Notes: a model not told the origin generated them from the letters alone. DNA of 64,000 nucleotides from Fulvimonas soli (GCF_003148905.1 NZ_QGHC01000003.1:248001-312000), one strand, 5' to 3'; positions 25,526 to 40,194 are shown, counted from the stretch's first letter. Numbers and translations: made by a program.

Positions 25526-26829
25526 TCAGGCCGCCCCGCCCGGCAGCCGCGCGGCCAGCAGCGCCGCCAGGTGCTCGCGCAGCGCGGGCAGGTCCAGGTC
25601 CGCCAGCACCGCCTCGCAGAACGCGACGGTGAGCATGGCGCGCGCTTGCGCTTGCGGGATGCCGCGCGAGCGCAGGTAGAACAGCGCGCGCTCGTCGAGC
25701 TGGCCGACGGTGGCGCCGTGCGCGGCCTTCACCTCGTCGGCGTAGATCTCCAGCTCCGGCTTGGTGTCGATCTCGGCCTGCGCGGAGAGCAGCAGGTTCT
25801 TGTTGCTCAGGGCGGCGTCGCTGCCGTCGGCGCCCGGCGCCACCACGATGGCGCCGCGGAACACGCCGCGCGCGCGCTGGTCGGCCACGCCGCGCCATAC
25901 CGAGTCCGACGCCGTGCCGCGCGCCTGGTGGCGGATCGCCATCTGCGTATCGGCGTGCTGGCGGCCGCGCAGGGCGAACACGCCGCGCGTGTCCAGCCGC
26001 GCGCCGTCGCCGGCCAGCAGCGCGCGCAGGTCGTGGCGCACCAGCGAACCGCCCAGCTCCAGCACGTGCAGGCGCGCCGCCGCCCGCGCGCCGAGCTGCA
26101 GGCCGGTATGGCGCACCAGCGTGGCGCCCTCGGCGGCGTCCTGCACGGTCAGCTGGCGCAGCCGCGCGCCGTCGCGCAGCACGAAGTCGGCGGCCAGCGT
26201 GGCGAAGTGCGCCTGCGCGCCGCTCGCCAGGTGGTGCTCCACCAGCGTCAGCGCGGCGCCCTCGCCCAGCTCGACCACGTTGCGGACGTGCCAGGCCACG
26301 TCGCCCTCGGCCGGCGCGCCGACGAACACCAGGTGCACCGGCTGCGCCGGGGCCGCGCCCGGCGCCACGCGCAGCACCGCGCCGTCGGCGGCCAGCGCGG
26401 CGTTGAGCCGGGCGAAGGCGTCGCCGTCCTCGCGGTAGCGGCGCGCCAGCGCGAAGCGCAGCGGCTCGGCCTCCGTGCGCAGCGCCCGCGCCAGCGGCTG
26501 CAGGCTCACGCCCGCGGGCAGCGCGTCGGCCCGCGACAGGTCGGCGCGGTAGACGCCGTTGACGAACACCAGCCGCGGCCCCGCCACGCCCGGCAGCGCC
26601 AGCGCGGCGGGATCGACCGCGCGCGCCTGCGCGTCGCCCGCGGCGTAGCTGCGCTGCGCCAGCGCGCGCAGCGCGGTGTACTTCCACGCCTCCGTCCGCG
26701 CGTCGGGCAGGCCGGCGGCGACGAAGGCGTCCAGGTTCTCCCGCCGCGCGGCGTCCAGCCAGGCGACGCCGCTCTGCGGCAGCGCCGCGGCCAGCTGCGA
26801 GGCCACGAACGGCGACGGCGACGGCTGGC

Positions 26830-26833
<4 letters not shown>
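25526..26833 (-). CDS. sufD: Fe-S cluster assembly scaffold component SufD
   Basis: A 435-residue SufB/SufD-fold protein of the SufBC2D scaffold. It has an N-terminal helical part (REAWKYT-like TEAWKYTALRALAQ) and the right-handed beta-helix core ending in ELEIYADEVKAAHGATVGQLD, with the conserved His in AAHGATVG and LFYLRSRGI near the C-terminus. It assists iron entry and pairs with SufB. Its ATG overlaps the sufC stop as ATGA, so expression is coupled. Confidence 0.94.
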
Positions 26834-27597
<764 letters not shown>

Positions 27598-27616
27598 GTT
27601 CGTTCCTGATCTTGAG

Positions 27617-27734
27617 CCCCGCTCCCCGCGGGAGAGGGGTCGGGGCGGGGGTTCGGCTGGAACGGAACGCCTCGCTCCGCTCGTACCCTCATCCGCCCTC
27701 CGGGCACCTTCTCCCGGAGGGAGAAGGAGAAAGC

Positions 27735-27735
<1 letters not shown>
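27617..27735. repeat. Palindromic repeats inside the SUF operon, between sufB and sufC
   Basis: Two palindromes of the family seen at 1311-1612: CCCCGCTCCCCGCGGGAGAG at the right in minus-strand order and CTTCTCCCGGAGGGAGAAGG at 27710-27729, joined by sequence including CGCTCCGCTCGTACCCTCAT. They would form RNA hairpins just upstream of sufC and could affect relative sufB/sufC expression. That effect is inference. Confidence 0.7.
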
Positions 27736-31573
<3,838 letters not shown>

Positions 31574-31619
31574 CGGGCGCGGCGGCGTCCCGCCGCGGGA
31601 CGCCGCCGGCGACGCCTCC

Positions 31620-32516
31620 TCAGGCCGGCATGGCCGGCGCGCGCGCGCAGGCCACGTCGCGCCGCGGCGGCGCGCCGAACATGCGCGCGTATTCGCGGCT
31701 GAACTGCGAGGCGCTCTCGTAGCCCACCCGGTAGGCCGCGGCGGCCGCGTTGGCCTGGCCCGCCAGCATCAGCCGCCGCGCCTCGAGCAGGCGCAGCTGC
31801 TTCTGGTATTGCAGCGGCGTCATCGAGGTCAGCGTCTTGAAGTGCTGGTGGAACGAGGAAGGGCTCATGTTCGCCGCGGCGGCGAGCTGCCCGATGCGCA
31901 CCGGCCGCGCGATGTCCTCGCGCAGCAGGCGGATCGCCTCGGCGATGCGCTGGGTGGGGCCGCTGGCCAGCGCGATCTTGCACACCTCGCCCGCGTGGGG
32001 GCCGGCGAGCAGCCAGTAGCCGATCTCGCGCATGAGGCCGGGGTAGAGCACCGGCACCGCCTCCGGCGTGTCCAGCAGCCTGAGCAGGCGCAGCACGCAG
32101 TCGGCCAGCGCCTCGCCGAGCCCGCCGACGAACAGGCCCAGCCGGCCGGGGCCGGGTCGCGGCGGCGGATCGAGCTGCGCCATCACCTCGCGCAGGATGC
32201 CCACGTCGAGGTCCAGGTTGAGGCCGAGGAAGGGCCGCTGCGCGCTGGCCCGGGTCACCTTGCCGAGCACGGGCAGCTCGACGCTCACCACCAGCGCCTG
32301 CCCTTCCGTGTAGTCGAACGCCGCCTCGCCCAGCAGCACCTGCTTGGCGCCCTGCACGACCACGCACAGCGCCGGCCGGTAGACGCGCGCGGTGGGCAGC
32401 GCCTCGCCGCTGGCGCGCATCAGGTACAGGCCGTCGACGGCGGTGGCGTAGGCGCCGTCGGCGCCGCCGCGGGCGTCCGTGTAGCGGACCAGGGCCTCTT
32501 TCAGGGCTTGGGTCAT
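31620..32516 (-). CDS. AraC-family transcriptional regulator
   Basis: A 298-residue regulator with an AraC_N-type cupin domain (about 15-180: VYRPALCVVVQGAKQVLLGE, FDYTEGQALVVSVELPV) and a C-terminal double HTH (about 195-290: IGQLAAAANMSPSSFHQHFK, YRVGYESASQFSREYARMFG). Members of this AraC_N group often control a neighbouring oxidoreductase gene. The divergent short-chain dehydrogenase starting 178 bases away is the obvious target. Effector unknown. Confidence 0.9.
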   Translation of the reverse strand: MTQALKEALVRYTDARGGADGAYATAVDGLYLMRASGEALPTARVYRPALCVVVQGAKQVLLGEAAFDYTEGQALVVSVELPVLGKVTRASAQRPFLGLNLDLDVGILREVMAQLDPPPRPGPGRLGLFVGGLGEALADCVLRLLRLLDTPEAVPVLYPGLMREIGYWLLAGPHAGEVCKIALASGPTQRIAEAIRLLREDIARPVRIGQLAAAANMSPSSFHQHFKTLTSMTPLQYQKQLRLLEARRLMLAGQANAAAAAYRVGYESASQFSREYARMFGAPPRRDVACARAPAMPA

Positions 32517-32693
32517 GGCGGTCTCCGGCGGCCGGCGATGGGGGGTCCATTGTGCGTCCGACGACGGCGCCCGCAACGGCTGCGCCGTCCCGGCCTGGAG
32601 GATCAGGCAAGAAATCCGTGGCTTCCGGCATTCGGTCCATGCGGGCGCGGGCCTAGATTGCGGGGCATGTCCCATCCCGCCACGGAGCCACGC

Positions 32694-33473
32694 ATGTCCG
32701 CCACCACGCCTTCCGCCACGCCGAAGATCGCCCTCGTCACCGGCGGCAGCCGCGGCCTGGGCCGCAACACCGCCGTCAGCCTGGCCCGGCGCGGCGTGGA
32801 CGCGATCCTCACCTACCACAGCAACCGCGCCGAGGCCGAGGCCGCGGTGGAGGAAATCCGCGCGCTGGGCCGCAAGGCCGTCGCCCTGCGGCTCGACGCC
32901 GGCGACACCGCCGCCTTCGGCGGCTTCGCCGGGCAGGTCCGCGACGCGCTGCGCGGGCAGTGGGGCCGCGAGCAGTTCGACCACCTGGTCAACAACGCCG
33001 GCACCGGCCTGCAGGCGGGCTTCGCGGAAACCACCGAGGCCGACTTCGACGCGCTCTACCGCGTGCACCTCAAGGGCGTGTTCTTCCTCACCCAGCGGCT
33101 GCTGCCGCTGCTCCGCGACGGCGGGCGCATCGTCAACGTCTCCAGCGGCCTGGCGCGCTTCTCCCTGCCCGGCTCCTCGGCCTACGCGGCGATGAAGGGC
33201 GCGGTCGAGGTGCTGACCCGCTACCTGGCCAAGGAACTGGCCCCGCGCGGCATCGCGGTGAACACCGTGGCGCCCGGCGCCATCGAGACCGACTTCCGCG
33301 GCGGCGCGGTGCGCGACAACCCCGAGGTCAACCGCACGGTGGCCGCGGTCACCGCGCTGGGCCGCGCCGGCGTGCCGGACGACATCGGCCCGATGATCGC
33401 CCTGCTGCTGGACGACGCGAACCGCTGGGTGACGGGCCAGCGCATCGAGGTTTCCGGCGGCATGTTCCTGTGA
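32694..33473 (+). CDS. Short-chain dehydrogenase/reductase
   Basis: A 259-residue classical SDR. Cofactor motif TGGSRGLG (16-23), NNAG strand, catalytic Ser in NVSSGLARF and the Y-x-x-x-K pair in YAAMK, with PGAIETDF after it. The basic residue in the glycine loop (GSRG) suggests NADPH preference. The start at 32694 has GGAG six bases upstream and is preferred over an ATG at 32667. Substrate unknown; divergent from the AraC regulator gene. Confidence 0.9.
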   Translation: MSATTPSATPKIALVTGGSRGLGRNTAVSLARRGVDAILTYHSNRAEAEAAVEEIRALGRKAVALRLDAGDTAAFGGFAGQVRDALRGQWGREQFDHLVNNAGTGLQAGFAETTEADFDALYRVHLKGVFFLTQRLLPLLRDGGRIVNVSSGLARFSLPGSSAYAAMKGAVEVLTRYLAKELAPRGIAVNTVAPGAIETDFRGGAVRDNPEVNRTVAAVTALGRAGVPDDIGPMIALLLDDANRWVTGQRIEVSGGMFL

Positions 33474-33528
33474 CGCGCCGGGCCGCGGCGCCGGCCATCC
33501 GGCGCCCGGCCCCGTCCGGGGCGGCCCG

Positions 33529-34806
33529 TCAGAGCCGCCCGTCGACCGCCGCCTGCGGCAGCACCGACTTCACGTCGTACAGCACCGCGCCCGGCTTGCC
33601 GAACGCGCGGATGCGCGCGGCGCCCATCTCGCGGAACTGGCGGTGCGCCACCGCCACGATCACCGCGTCGTAGGCGCCCGCGGGAATCTCCGCGATCGGC
33701 CGCACGCGGTACTCGCGCGCGGCCTCGGCCGCGTCCACCCACGGGTCGTACACGTCCACCCGCGCGCGCGCGGATTCCAGCTCGCGCACGATGTCGATCA
33801 CCCGCGTGTTGCGCAGGTCCGGGCAGTTCTCCTTGAAGGCGAAGCCCAGCACCAGCACGCGCGCGTCGACGATGTGCAGCCGCCGCTCGCTCATCAGGCG
33901 GATCACCCGGTCGGCCACGTAGGTGCCCATGCGGCTGTTGATGCGCCGCGCGGCGAGGATCAGCTCCGGGTGGTAGCCGGTGATCTCGGCCTTGTGGGTG
34001 AGGTAGTACGGGTCCACGCCGATGCAGTGGCCGCCGACCAGGCCCGGCCGGAACGGCAGGAAGTTCCACTTGGTGCCCGCCGCGGCGAGCACCTCCTCGG
34101 TGTCGATGCCGAGGCGGTGGAAGATCAGCGCCAGCTCGTTGACCAGGGCGATGTTGACGTCGCGCTGCACGTTCTCGATCACCTTGGCCGCCTCGGCCAC
34201 GCGGATCGAGGAGGTCTTGTGCGTGCCCGCGCGGATGATCGCGCGGTACAGCGCGTCCACCCGCTCGGCGGCCTCCGGCGTGGAGCCGGAGGTGAGCTTG
34301 ACGATGTCCACCACGCGCCGGGCGTGGTCGCCGGGGTTGATCCGCTCGGGGCTGTAGCCGCAGAAGAAGTCGACGTTGAAGCGCAGCCCGGAGCCGGCCT
34401 CCAGGATCGGCACGCACACTTCCTCGGTGGTGCCCGGGTACACGGTGGACTCGAACACCACCAGGTCGCCATGCGCGAGCAGGCCGCCGAGCAGGCGGCA
34501 GGCCGACTCCAGCGGCCTGAGGTCGGGCCGCTGCGCCTCGTCGATCGGCGTGGGCACGGTGACGACGTAGACGTTGCGGTCGCGCAGGTCCGCGGCGGCG
34601 TCGCTGAAGCGCAGCCGCGCCGCCGCGGCGAGCTGCTCGGGCGAGGTCTCCAGCGTGTGGTCGCTGCCGCCGCGCAGCTCGGCCACGCGCTGCGCGTTGA
34701 TGTCGAAGCCGACGGTGTCGAAGTGGCGCCCGAACTCCACCGCCAGCGGCAGGCCGACGTAGCCCAGGCCGATGATGCCGATGCGGGGTTGTGCGGAAGG
34801 GCTCAT
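33529..34806 (-). CDS. Nucleotide-sugar dehydrogenase (UDP-N-acetylhexosamine type)
   Basis: A 425-residue NAD-dependent UDP-glucose/GDP-mannose dehydrogenase-family protein. Rossmann motif [13 protein letters not shown] (10-22), [34 protein letters not shown], catalytic Cys261 in [14 protein letters not shown], and [15 protein letters not shown]. The [17 protein letters not shown] wording is typical of the TviB/WbpA/WbpO group that oxidises UDP-GlcNAc or UDP-GalNAc to the uronic acid. It normally sits in capsule or O-antigen clusters, but no polysaccharide genes are nearby. The start at 34806 is preferred over two ATGs just upstream. Confidence 0.9.
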   Translation of the reverse strand: MSPSAQPRIGIIGLGYVGLPLAVEFGRHFDTVGFDINAQRVAELRGGSDHTLETSPEQLAAAARLRFSDAAADLRDRNVYVVTVPTPIDEAQRPDLRPLESACRLLGGLLAHGDLVVFESTVYPGTTEEVCVPILEAGSGLRFNVDFFCGYSPERINPGDHARRVVDIVKLTSGSTPEAAERVDALYRAIIRAGTHKTSSIRVAEAAKVIENVQRDVNIALVNELALIFHRLGIDTEEVLAAAGTKWNFLPFRPGLVGGHCIGVDPYYLTHKAEITGYHPELILAARRINSRMGTYVADRVIRLMSERRLHIVDARVLVLGFAFKENCPDLRNTRVIDIVRELESARARVDVYDPWVDAAEAAREYRVRPIAEIPAGAYDAVIVAVAHRQFREMGAARIRAFGKPGAVLYDVKSVLPQAAVDGRL

Positions 34807-34873
34807 GCGCTGCATCCGGGCCAAAGCGCTAAGCGTACAGGCTGGCGCGCGGCGCGAAAAAGCCGCCGCGCCG

Positions 34874-35371
34874 TCACGGGCGCACGGCGGTCACCTCGAT
34901 CTCCACCAGGAAGCCGGGATTGGCCAGCGCCGCCACCTGCAGCGCCGAGCGCACCGGCAGGTTCGGCTGCTCCCTGGTGCCGAAGAACTGCGTGTAGCCC
35001 TGCATGAAACCGGCGAAGTCCATCCTGCCGCCCTTGGCCGGGTCGCCGACCAGGAACGCCTGCATCTTCACCACGTCGCCCATGCCCAGGCCCAGCGCCC
35101 TGAGCTGCTTCTCGATCGACGCGAGCACGCCGGCGGTCTGCGTCCGGGTGTCGCCGTAGGCGGCCACCGAGTCCTTCGGCGCCTGGGGATCGGCCACCGG
35201 CGGCACCGTGCCGCTGAGGAACACCAGGGTCCTGCCCGCCGGCACCTCGACCGCGGCGGAAATCGGGAAGCTGCTGCCGGGGATCCTGTGGCGCACCACC
35301 GCCTGCGCGCCGGCGAGGGCGGGCGGCAGCAGGCAGCCGAGCAGCAGGGCATGGCGGATCGTCGGATGCAT
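34874..35371 (-). CDS. Secreted RidA-family (YjgF/YER057c/UK114) protein
   Basis: A 165-residue RidA-fold protein with a signal peptide (residues 1-22, cut after LAGA), unusual for a family that is mostly cytoplasmic. The Arg that binds the imine carboxylate in deaminase-competent RidA (Arg105 in E. coli) is kept as Arg141 in [12 protein letters not shown], and the closing VEIEVTAV strand also matches. RidA hydrolyses 2-aminoacrylate and other imines to keto acid and ammonia. It lies 44 bases after the cytochrome c gene in the same direction, so it belongs to a module with the exported flavoenzyme and could clear its imine product. Confidence 0.88.
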   Translation of the reverse strand: MHPTIRHALLLGCLLPPALAGAQAVVRHRIPGSSFPISAAVEVPAGRTLVFLSGTVPPVADPQAPKDSVAAYGDTRTQTAGVLASIEKQLRALGLGMGDVVKMQAFLVGDPAKGGRMDFAGFMQGYTQFFGTREQPNLPVRSALQVAALANPGFLVEIEVTAVRP

Positions 35372-35415
35372 GGGAGTCTCCTGGCTGGACGGGGAACGCC
35401 GGCCGCAGCCGCCGG

Positions 35416-35862
35416 TCACGGGCTGCCCTGGCGCAGCGCCCTGACCTCGGCCTCGCCGATGGCGTCCGGGTAATGGTTGCCGAAATGCGTGCGCACGTAG
35501 TTGACCACGGCCGCGACCTGCGCGTCGGTGAGCGTGGTGCGGCCGAAGAACGCCTCGCCGTCCGCCTCCGCGCGCTCCGCGAAGGACGGCATGTCGCGCC
35601 GCCCGAGCAGCACCGTCGCCGCCACGTAGCTGGCCGAGACCAGGGTGGGGTCGCCCGCGAAGGCCGGGTAGCGCCCCGCGCCGACCGCGCCGCGGCCGTC
35701 GGGCATGTGGCAGCCCTGGCAGATCTGCCGGTAGACCGCCTCGCCGGTCGCCGCCTGCACGCCGCCGCGGCGACGGTGCGCGCCGGCATGGTCGGCGCGC
35801 GCCGCGCCCGCCGCCCCGAGCAACGCGAGGGCGAGCAGGCCGCAGGCGATGCGCCGCGTCAT
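35416..35862 (-). CDS. Periplasmic class I cytochrome c
   Basis: A 148-residue exported monoheme cytochrome c. Signal peptide at residues 1-23 (cut after ARA). Heme motif CQGCH at 48-52 and a probable axial Met91 in RRDMPSFAE; TDAQVAAVVNYVRTHFGN is the usual C-terminal helix. Its ATG overlaps the stop of the flavoenzyme gene (ATGA), so the two are made together. It is the natural electron acceptor of the exported flavoenzyme, as CycN is for NicA2 in nicotine degradation; here this is inference from context. Confidence 0.92.
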   Translation of the reverse strand: MTRRIACGLLALALLGAAGAARADHAGAHRRRGGVQAATGEAVYRQICQGCHMPDGRGAVGAGRYPAFAGDPTLVSASYVAATVLLGRRDMPSFAERAEADGEAFFGRTTLTDAQVAAVVNYVRTHFGNHYPDAIGEAEVRALRQGSP

Positions 35863-37466
35863 GCCGCACCTCCCGCCGCCGCGCGCCGGTGCAGCCGCCC
35901 GATCGCATCCAGCGCCGAGGTCACCGCGCCCTCCTGCCACGCCGGCAGGTAGGAGGCGTGCTCGCCGGCCAGCACGATGCGCCCGTCGATGGCGCACAGG
36001 TCGTCGTAGTGCTTCGCGCGCGCCTCCTCCGACCACAGGGCGAAGCAGCCCAGCGTGAACGGCGCGCGGTGCCACGCCACCGCGACGCCGTTGTCGAACT
36101 CCCGCGGATACTGCGGATGGATGCGGGCGCCCTGCGCCACCGCCTGGCGCACGCGCTCCTCCGGCGCCATCGCGGTGAGCTCCATGGCGTCCGTGCCCCA
36201 TGCGTAGGCGCCGAGCAGCACCGCCTTGCCGCCGTCGTGGTAGCCGCTGCTGGGATAGCCGATGGTGCCGATCGGCAGGTCGGTATAGGTGATGCCGCCG
36301 TAGATCTGCTCGTCCTGCTCCCAGAAGCGCCGCTTGAACTGCAGGCCGATCTTCACCGCCGCGGCATAGGGCACGGCGGCGATCGCCTCGGCCATCGCCG
36401 CGCCCACGTTCATCGGGATCTGGCCGAGCACCGACAGCGGGATGGTGCACACGCACCAGTCGGCGCGCGCGGACCGCCGCGCGCCGCCCGGGCGGCGCGC
36501 GTCCTCGTACCAGGCGGTGACGCCGCGCTCGTCCTGGCGGATCTCCACCACCTTGGCGTGGTAGCGGATCAGCGGGCCCAGCTCGCACGCGAAGGCCTCG
36601 CCGATCGCGCCCATGCCGCCGACCGGCTGGAACAGCGGGGTCTGCATCTCGTATGCATCGCCCTCGGCGAGGTTCTCCCACAGCCTGGAACCCAGCAGGT
36701 CCTCCAGCCGCAGCGGCTGCGAGAAGGCCGGGCGCGCCGAGGCGCCGCCGCCCGGGTCGCGCGCGTAGCCGCGCCGCTCGCTGCTGGCGCGGCCGGCCGC
36801 GTAGGCGTAGTTGCGGTCCAGCGCGCCCCAGCGGCGCAGCGATTCCAGCAGGCGTTCCTGGTCCTCGCGGGTCAGCCTGCCGTCGAGCGCGCCGCCCTGC
36901 GCCGCCTTGGCGAGCAGCTCCGCGACGTGCCCCTGGTAGTCGGCCTTCACCGCGCGGAAGCGCTGCGGCTTGCCGCCGTAGGCCTCGGTATTGTGCAGGT
37001 AGGCGTTGTAGTTGGTCTGGACGAAGGCCTCGAGCCGCACGCCCAGCACCCGGCAGTAGTGCAGGATGCCGTGGTGGTGATAGGGCAGCCGCCACGGCCC
37101 GGGGTTGAAGTACTGGCCCGCGGCGAAGCGGCAGTGCTGGGCCGCGCCGCCCAGCTCGGCGTAGCGGTCGCCGCCGCGCAGGCTCCAGTTGCGGCCGCCG
37201 GCGCGCCCGTTGTACTCGAGCAGCTGCACCTCGTAGCCGGCCCGGCGCAGCTCGTAGGCCGCCACCATGCCGGCGAGGCCCGCGCCCAGCACCAGTACCG
37301 AGGCGCCCCGCGGCGCGCCCTGCAGGGACGGCGGCCCGCGGAAGGACGATTCGGCGGCCAGCCCGAGGCCGGACATCGCCTGGTACATCGCCGCGGCGCC
37401 GGCGCTCGCGCCGATCATCCGCAGCAGTTGCCGCCGGGTCAGACCACAACCGCCTCCCGCTTCCAT
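35859..37466 (-). CDS. Tat-exported flavin amine oxidase-family dehydrogenase
   Basis: A 535-residue FAD enzyme of the monoamine/L-amino acid oxidase family. A twin-arginine signal TRRQLLRMIGASAG (Arg11-Arg12) is followed by a hydrophobic stretch. The FAD dinucleotide fold is VLVLGAGLAGMVAAYELRRAG (about 57-77), with RAGGRNWSLRGG (88-99) and the C-terminal FAD motif LAGEHASYLPAWQEGAVTSA. A CAR-type folded export with its flavin is expected. Substrate unknown: candidates are amino acids or amines. The start at 37466 has GAGGGGG upstream; an earlier ATG at 37556 is possible. Stop overlaps the cytochrome c start (ATGA). Confidence 0.88.
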   Translation of the reverse strand: MEAGGGCGLTRRQLLRMIGASAGAAAMYQAMSGLGLAAESSFRGPPSLQGAPRGASVLVLGAGLAGMVAAYELRRAGYEVQLLEYNGRAGGRNWSLRGGDRYAELGGAAQHCRFAAGQYFNPGPWRLPYHHHGILHYCRVLGVRLEAFVQTNYNAYLHNTEAYGGKPQRFRAVKADYQGHVAELLAKAAQGGALDGRLTREDQERLLESLRRWGALDRNYAYAAGRASSERRGYARDPGGGASARPAFSQPLRLEDLLGSRLWENLAEGDAYEMQTPLFQPVGGMGAIGEAFACELGPLIRYHAKVVEIRQDERGVTAWYEDARRPGGARRSARADWCVCTIPLSVLGQIPMNVGAAMAEAIAAVPYAAAVKIGLQFKRRFWEQDEQIYGGITYTDLPIGTIGYPSSGYHDGGKAVLLGAYAWGTDAMELTAMAPEERVRQAVAQGARIHPQYPREFDNGVAVAWHRAPFTLGCFALWSEEARAKHYDDLCAIDGRIVLAGEHASYLPAWQEGAVTSALDAIGRLHRRAAAGGAA

Positions 37467-37716
37467 CGCCCCCTCGCAAGCGTCGGCGCAGCGGCCCGCG
37501 GCGGCGCGGCGCGCGCCCGTCGGCGCGCCGTCGTCCGCGGGCCTCCTGCCCGTCATGCCGTTGCCGCACGTTAGCAATCTTTTGCACTGCAACACAACCG
37601 CCGGCAGCATGCCTCCGCGGCGACGGACGGCCACGCCCGCCGGCTTTGCCCCACGCCGCCCCACGACGCCCGGGTGCGCCGCCGCCCCGGACCCGCACGC
37701 GCCGGCGGACGCCGGC

Positions 37717-39006
37717 TCAGCGCACCCCGCGCACGGGCTGGATGGCCCATGCCCCCAACGCGACGAGGATCGCCGCCACGACGAACAGCACCGTGTAGCG
37801 CCCGCCGCTCGCGGCCAGCACGCCCGAAGCGACCGCCGGCATCAGCGACTGCGGCATGACCGTGGCGATGTTGAATATGCCGAGGTTCCTGGCCGCGTGG
37901 GCCTCGCGGTCCGGCAGCACGTCGGTCACCAGGGCGAGATCGACCGCCAGGTACATCCCCTGCCCGGCGCCGGTGATCGCCATGCCCGCCAGGAACCAGG
38001 CATACGAAGCGGCGAAGGCGATCACCAGCAGCGCCAGCGCGTAGACCAGCGCCGCGCCGAACACGAAGACCTTGCGCCGCCCGACGGCATCGGACAAGCC
38101 CCCGCCCACGCCGCTGAAAACCACCACGGCGCCCGACTGCACCAGCGTGGACAGGAAGATCAGGCGCGGCACCTCGGCCGGCGGGCGGCCCAGCTGGTGG
38201 ATCAGGTAGAGCCCCTGGTAGGTCATCAACACCGAGACCCCGGCGAAGAGCAGGAAGCGGCTGCACCATACCCAGCCGAAGTCGGGGAAACGCGACGGGC
38301 TGATCCAGAAGCTGCCGAGGAATTCGTGCAGCCCGTAGCGCGGCCGCTGCGCCGCGGCCAGCCGGCGGTCCGGCAGCGCCCAGGCCAGGCCGACCGCCCC
38401 CGCGACCGCCACGGCGGCCGGCGTGAGGAACATCGCCTGCGTCGAGGACGAGAGGGCCTGCACCAGCCAGGTGCCGCCCACCATGCCCACCGGCAGGCTG
38501 ACGCCCACGATGCCGGACACCGTGCCGCGCTGCCGCGGCGGCACCTGGTCGGACAGGATCGCCACCAGCGCGGCCAGCTGCGCGTTGTAGGCGAGCTGGG
38601 CGACGCACCAGCCCAGCAGGACCTGCGGGACCGACGCGGCCCGCGCGACGATCGCCAGCCCGGCCGCCCCGCCGAGCGCGCCGGCGATCAGCCAGGGCCG
38701 GCGCATGCCGAAGCGCGAGGTCGTGCGGTCCGACAGCTGGCCGAAGAACGGGTTGCCGAACAGCGCGAGCAGCGCCCCCACGCCCATGACGAGCGACAGG
38801 CTGCCGGTGGCATGCACCGGGTCGAGCGCATGCACGCGCATCGCCAGCCCCACCAGGACCGGGGAGAGCAGCGCCATCCACATGCCCGTGTAGGCCGCGG
38901 CGTAGATCGCGACGAAATTCCAGCCGACGCCGCCGACGTCCGGCAGCCGGGGCACATGCCGGAATGCGCGCGGCGCGGCTTCGGGCTGGTCGTCGCTCGT
39001 CGTCAT
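37717..39006 (-). CDS. MFS sugar transporter (GPH/SLC45-like)
   Basis: A 429-residue 12-TM major facilitator. The loop 2-3 motif FFGQLSDRTTSRFGMRRPWL is typical of the sugar:cation symporter-like/SLC45 branch, which takes up mono- and disaccharides; a second-half echo is GGGLSDAVGRRKVFV. Located 62 bases after the lacI-type gene on the same strand and divergent from the GH3 gene, it probably imports the sugar released by the hydrolases. Start at 39006 (MTTSDDQPEAA) has GGAAAGG upstream; two earlier ATGs (39030, 39036) lack one. Confidence 0.86.
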   Translation of the reverse strand: MTTSDDQPEAAPRAFRHVPRLPDVGGVGWNFVAIYAAAYTGMWMALLSPVLVGLAMRVHALDPVHATGSLSLVMGVGALLALFGNPFFGQLSDRTTSRFGMRRPWLIAGALGGAAGLAIVARAASVPQVLLGWCVAQLAYNAQLAALVAILSDQVPPRQRGTVSGIVGVSLPVGMVGGTWLVQALSSSTQAMFLTPAAVAVAGAVGLAWALPDRRLAAAQRPRYGLHEFLGSFWISPSRFPDFGWVWCSRFLLFAGVSVLMTYQGLYLIHQLGRPPAEVPRLIFLSTLVQSGAVVVFSGVGGGLSDAVGRRKVFVFGAALVYALALLVIAFAASYAWFLAGMAITGAGQGMYLAVDLALVTDVLPDREAHAARNLGIFNIATVMPQSLMPAVASGVLAASGGRYTVLFVVAAILVALGAWAIQPVRGVR

Positions 39007-39068
39007 CGCCTTTCCGGCTACAGCCCCCATGGTCATTCGCGCGGCGCCGCGTAGCTGCAGGCGGACCC

Positions 39069-40082
39069 TCAGCGCTTCCCGGGTGCCGCCGTGGACGCGC
39101 GCAGCCGCACCTGATACGGGACGTGCGTATGTTGCCGCATGGCAGGGTCGCGGATCGACCGTAGCACGCATTCCACGGCCAGGCGCGCCATCTCGCGGCA
39201 CGGCTGGTGCACGGTCGTCAGGCCGGGCGAGATCTGCAGCGACACCGGCGTGTCGTCGAAGCCGCATACCGAGAGGTCGCCGGGAACGGCCAGCCCGCGT
39301 TCGTAGGCTTCGCGCATCACGCCGCAGGCCGTGTCGTCGTTCGCGGCGAAGATCGCCGTGGGCGGATCGCGCCGGTCGAGCAGCGCCTTCGCGCCGGCCA
39401 CGCCGGAAGCGAAGGTGAAGTCCCCCGGCACGACGAGCGATTCGTCGTACGCGATGCCGGCCCTGCGCAGCGCGTCGCGGTAGCCGTTCAACCGCCACGC
39501 ATGTGCGCCGTGCCCCTTCAGGCTGGCCACGTGGCCGATCCGCCGGTGCCCGAGCGAGATGAGGTGCTCGACGATGTCGGCCGCCGCCCGGCGCTCGTCG
39601 AAGCCGATGTCGATGCGCGACTGGCGCGATTTCGAGGAGATCGTCGCATAGCGCAGGTCGAGTTCCTCCAGGCGCTGCAGCAGCCTGGTGTTGTTCGCGT
39701 GGGGCGGCACCAGGACCAGCGCGTCGGGGCGATGCTGCGCCACGAAGCCGTCGATCCGCGAGACCAGGTCGTCCGACGCCTCGAAGGGGTGCAGGACCGC
39801 GTTGTACGGCGTCTCCTTGCACGCCTGCAGCACGCCCACGATCAGCTCCATGATGTAGCTGGAGCTGGACATCGGGTTGTCGTACAGCAGCGCGACCAGG
39901 TAGGAGCGGTTCCCCGCCAGGCCCCGCGCCGACGGGTTGGGCACGTAGTTGAGCGCGCGGATCGAGGCCTCGATCCGCGTGCGCAGCTTGGCGCGCACGC
40001 TCGGATGGCCGTTGAGGACGCGGGACACCGTCTTGGTGGAAACGCCGGCATGCGCGGCGACGTCTTCGATTCTCACTGGCAT
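39069..40082 (-). CDS. LacI-family repressor of the beta-glucan locus
   Basis: A 337-residue LacI/GalR regulator. HTH and hinge at residues 3-58: [34 protein letters not shown]. The periplasmic-binding-like effector domain follows ([56 protein letters not shown]). It divides a divergent GH3 gene from the MFS gene. Two copies of TGACAGCGCTTGTA lie upstream, in the shared control region, so it likely represses both directions until an oligosaccharide is bound. Confidence 0.92.
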   Translation of the reverse strand: MPVRIEDVAAHAGVSTKTVSRVLNGHPSVRAKLRTRIEASIRALNYVPNPSARGLAGNRSYLVALLYDNPMSSSSYIMELIVGVLQACKETPYNAVLHPFEASDDLVSRIDGFVAQHRPDALVLVPPHANNTRLLQRLEELDLRYATISSKSRQSRIDIGFDERRAAADIVEHLISLGHRRIGHVASLKGHGAHAWRLNGYRDALRRAGIAYDESLVVPGDFTFASGVAGAKALLDRRDPPTAIFAANDDTACGVMREAYERGLAVPGDLSVCGFDDTPVSLQISPGLTTVHQPCREMARLAVECVLRSIRDPAMRQHTHVPYQVRLRASTAAPGKR

Positions 40083-40194
40083 GTCTGTCCGCGGTCCCGT
40101 GCCCCTGGCGCCTTGCAGCGGCCAATGCTACTCGAAGCGAAAACCGCGCAACCATCGGGCGCGATTGCCGCCGGCGGCCTCGCGCGGCCCAAAA

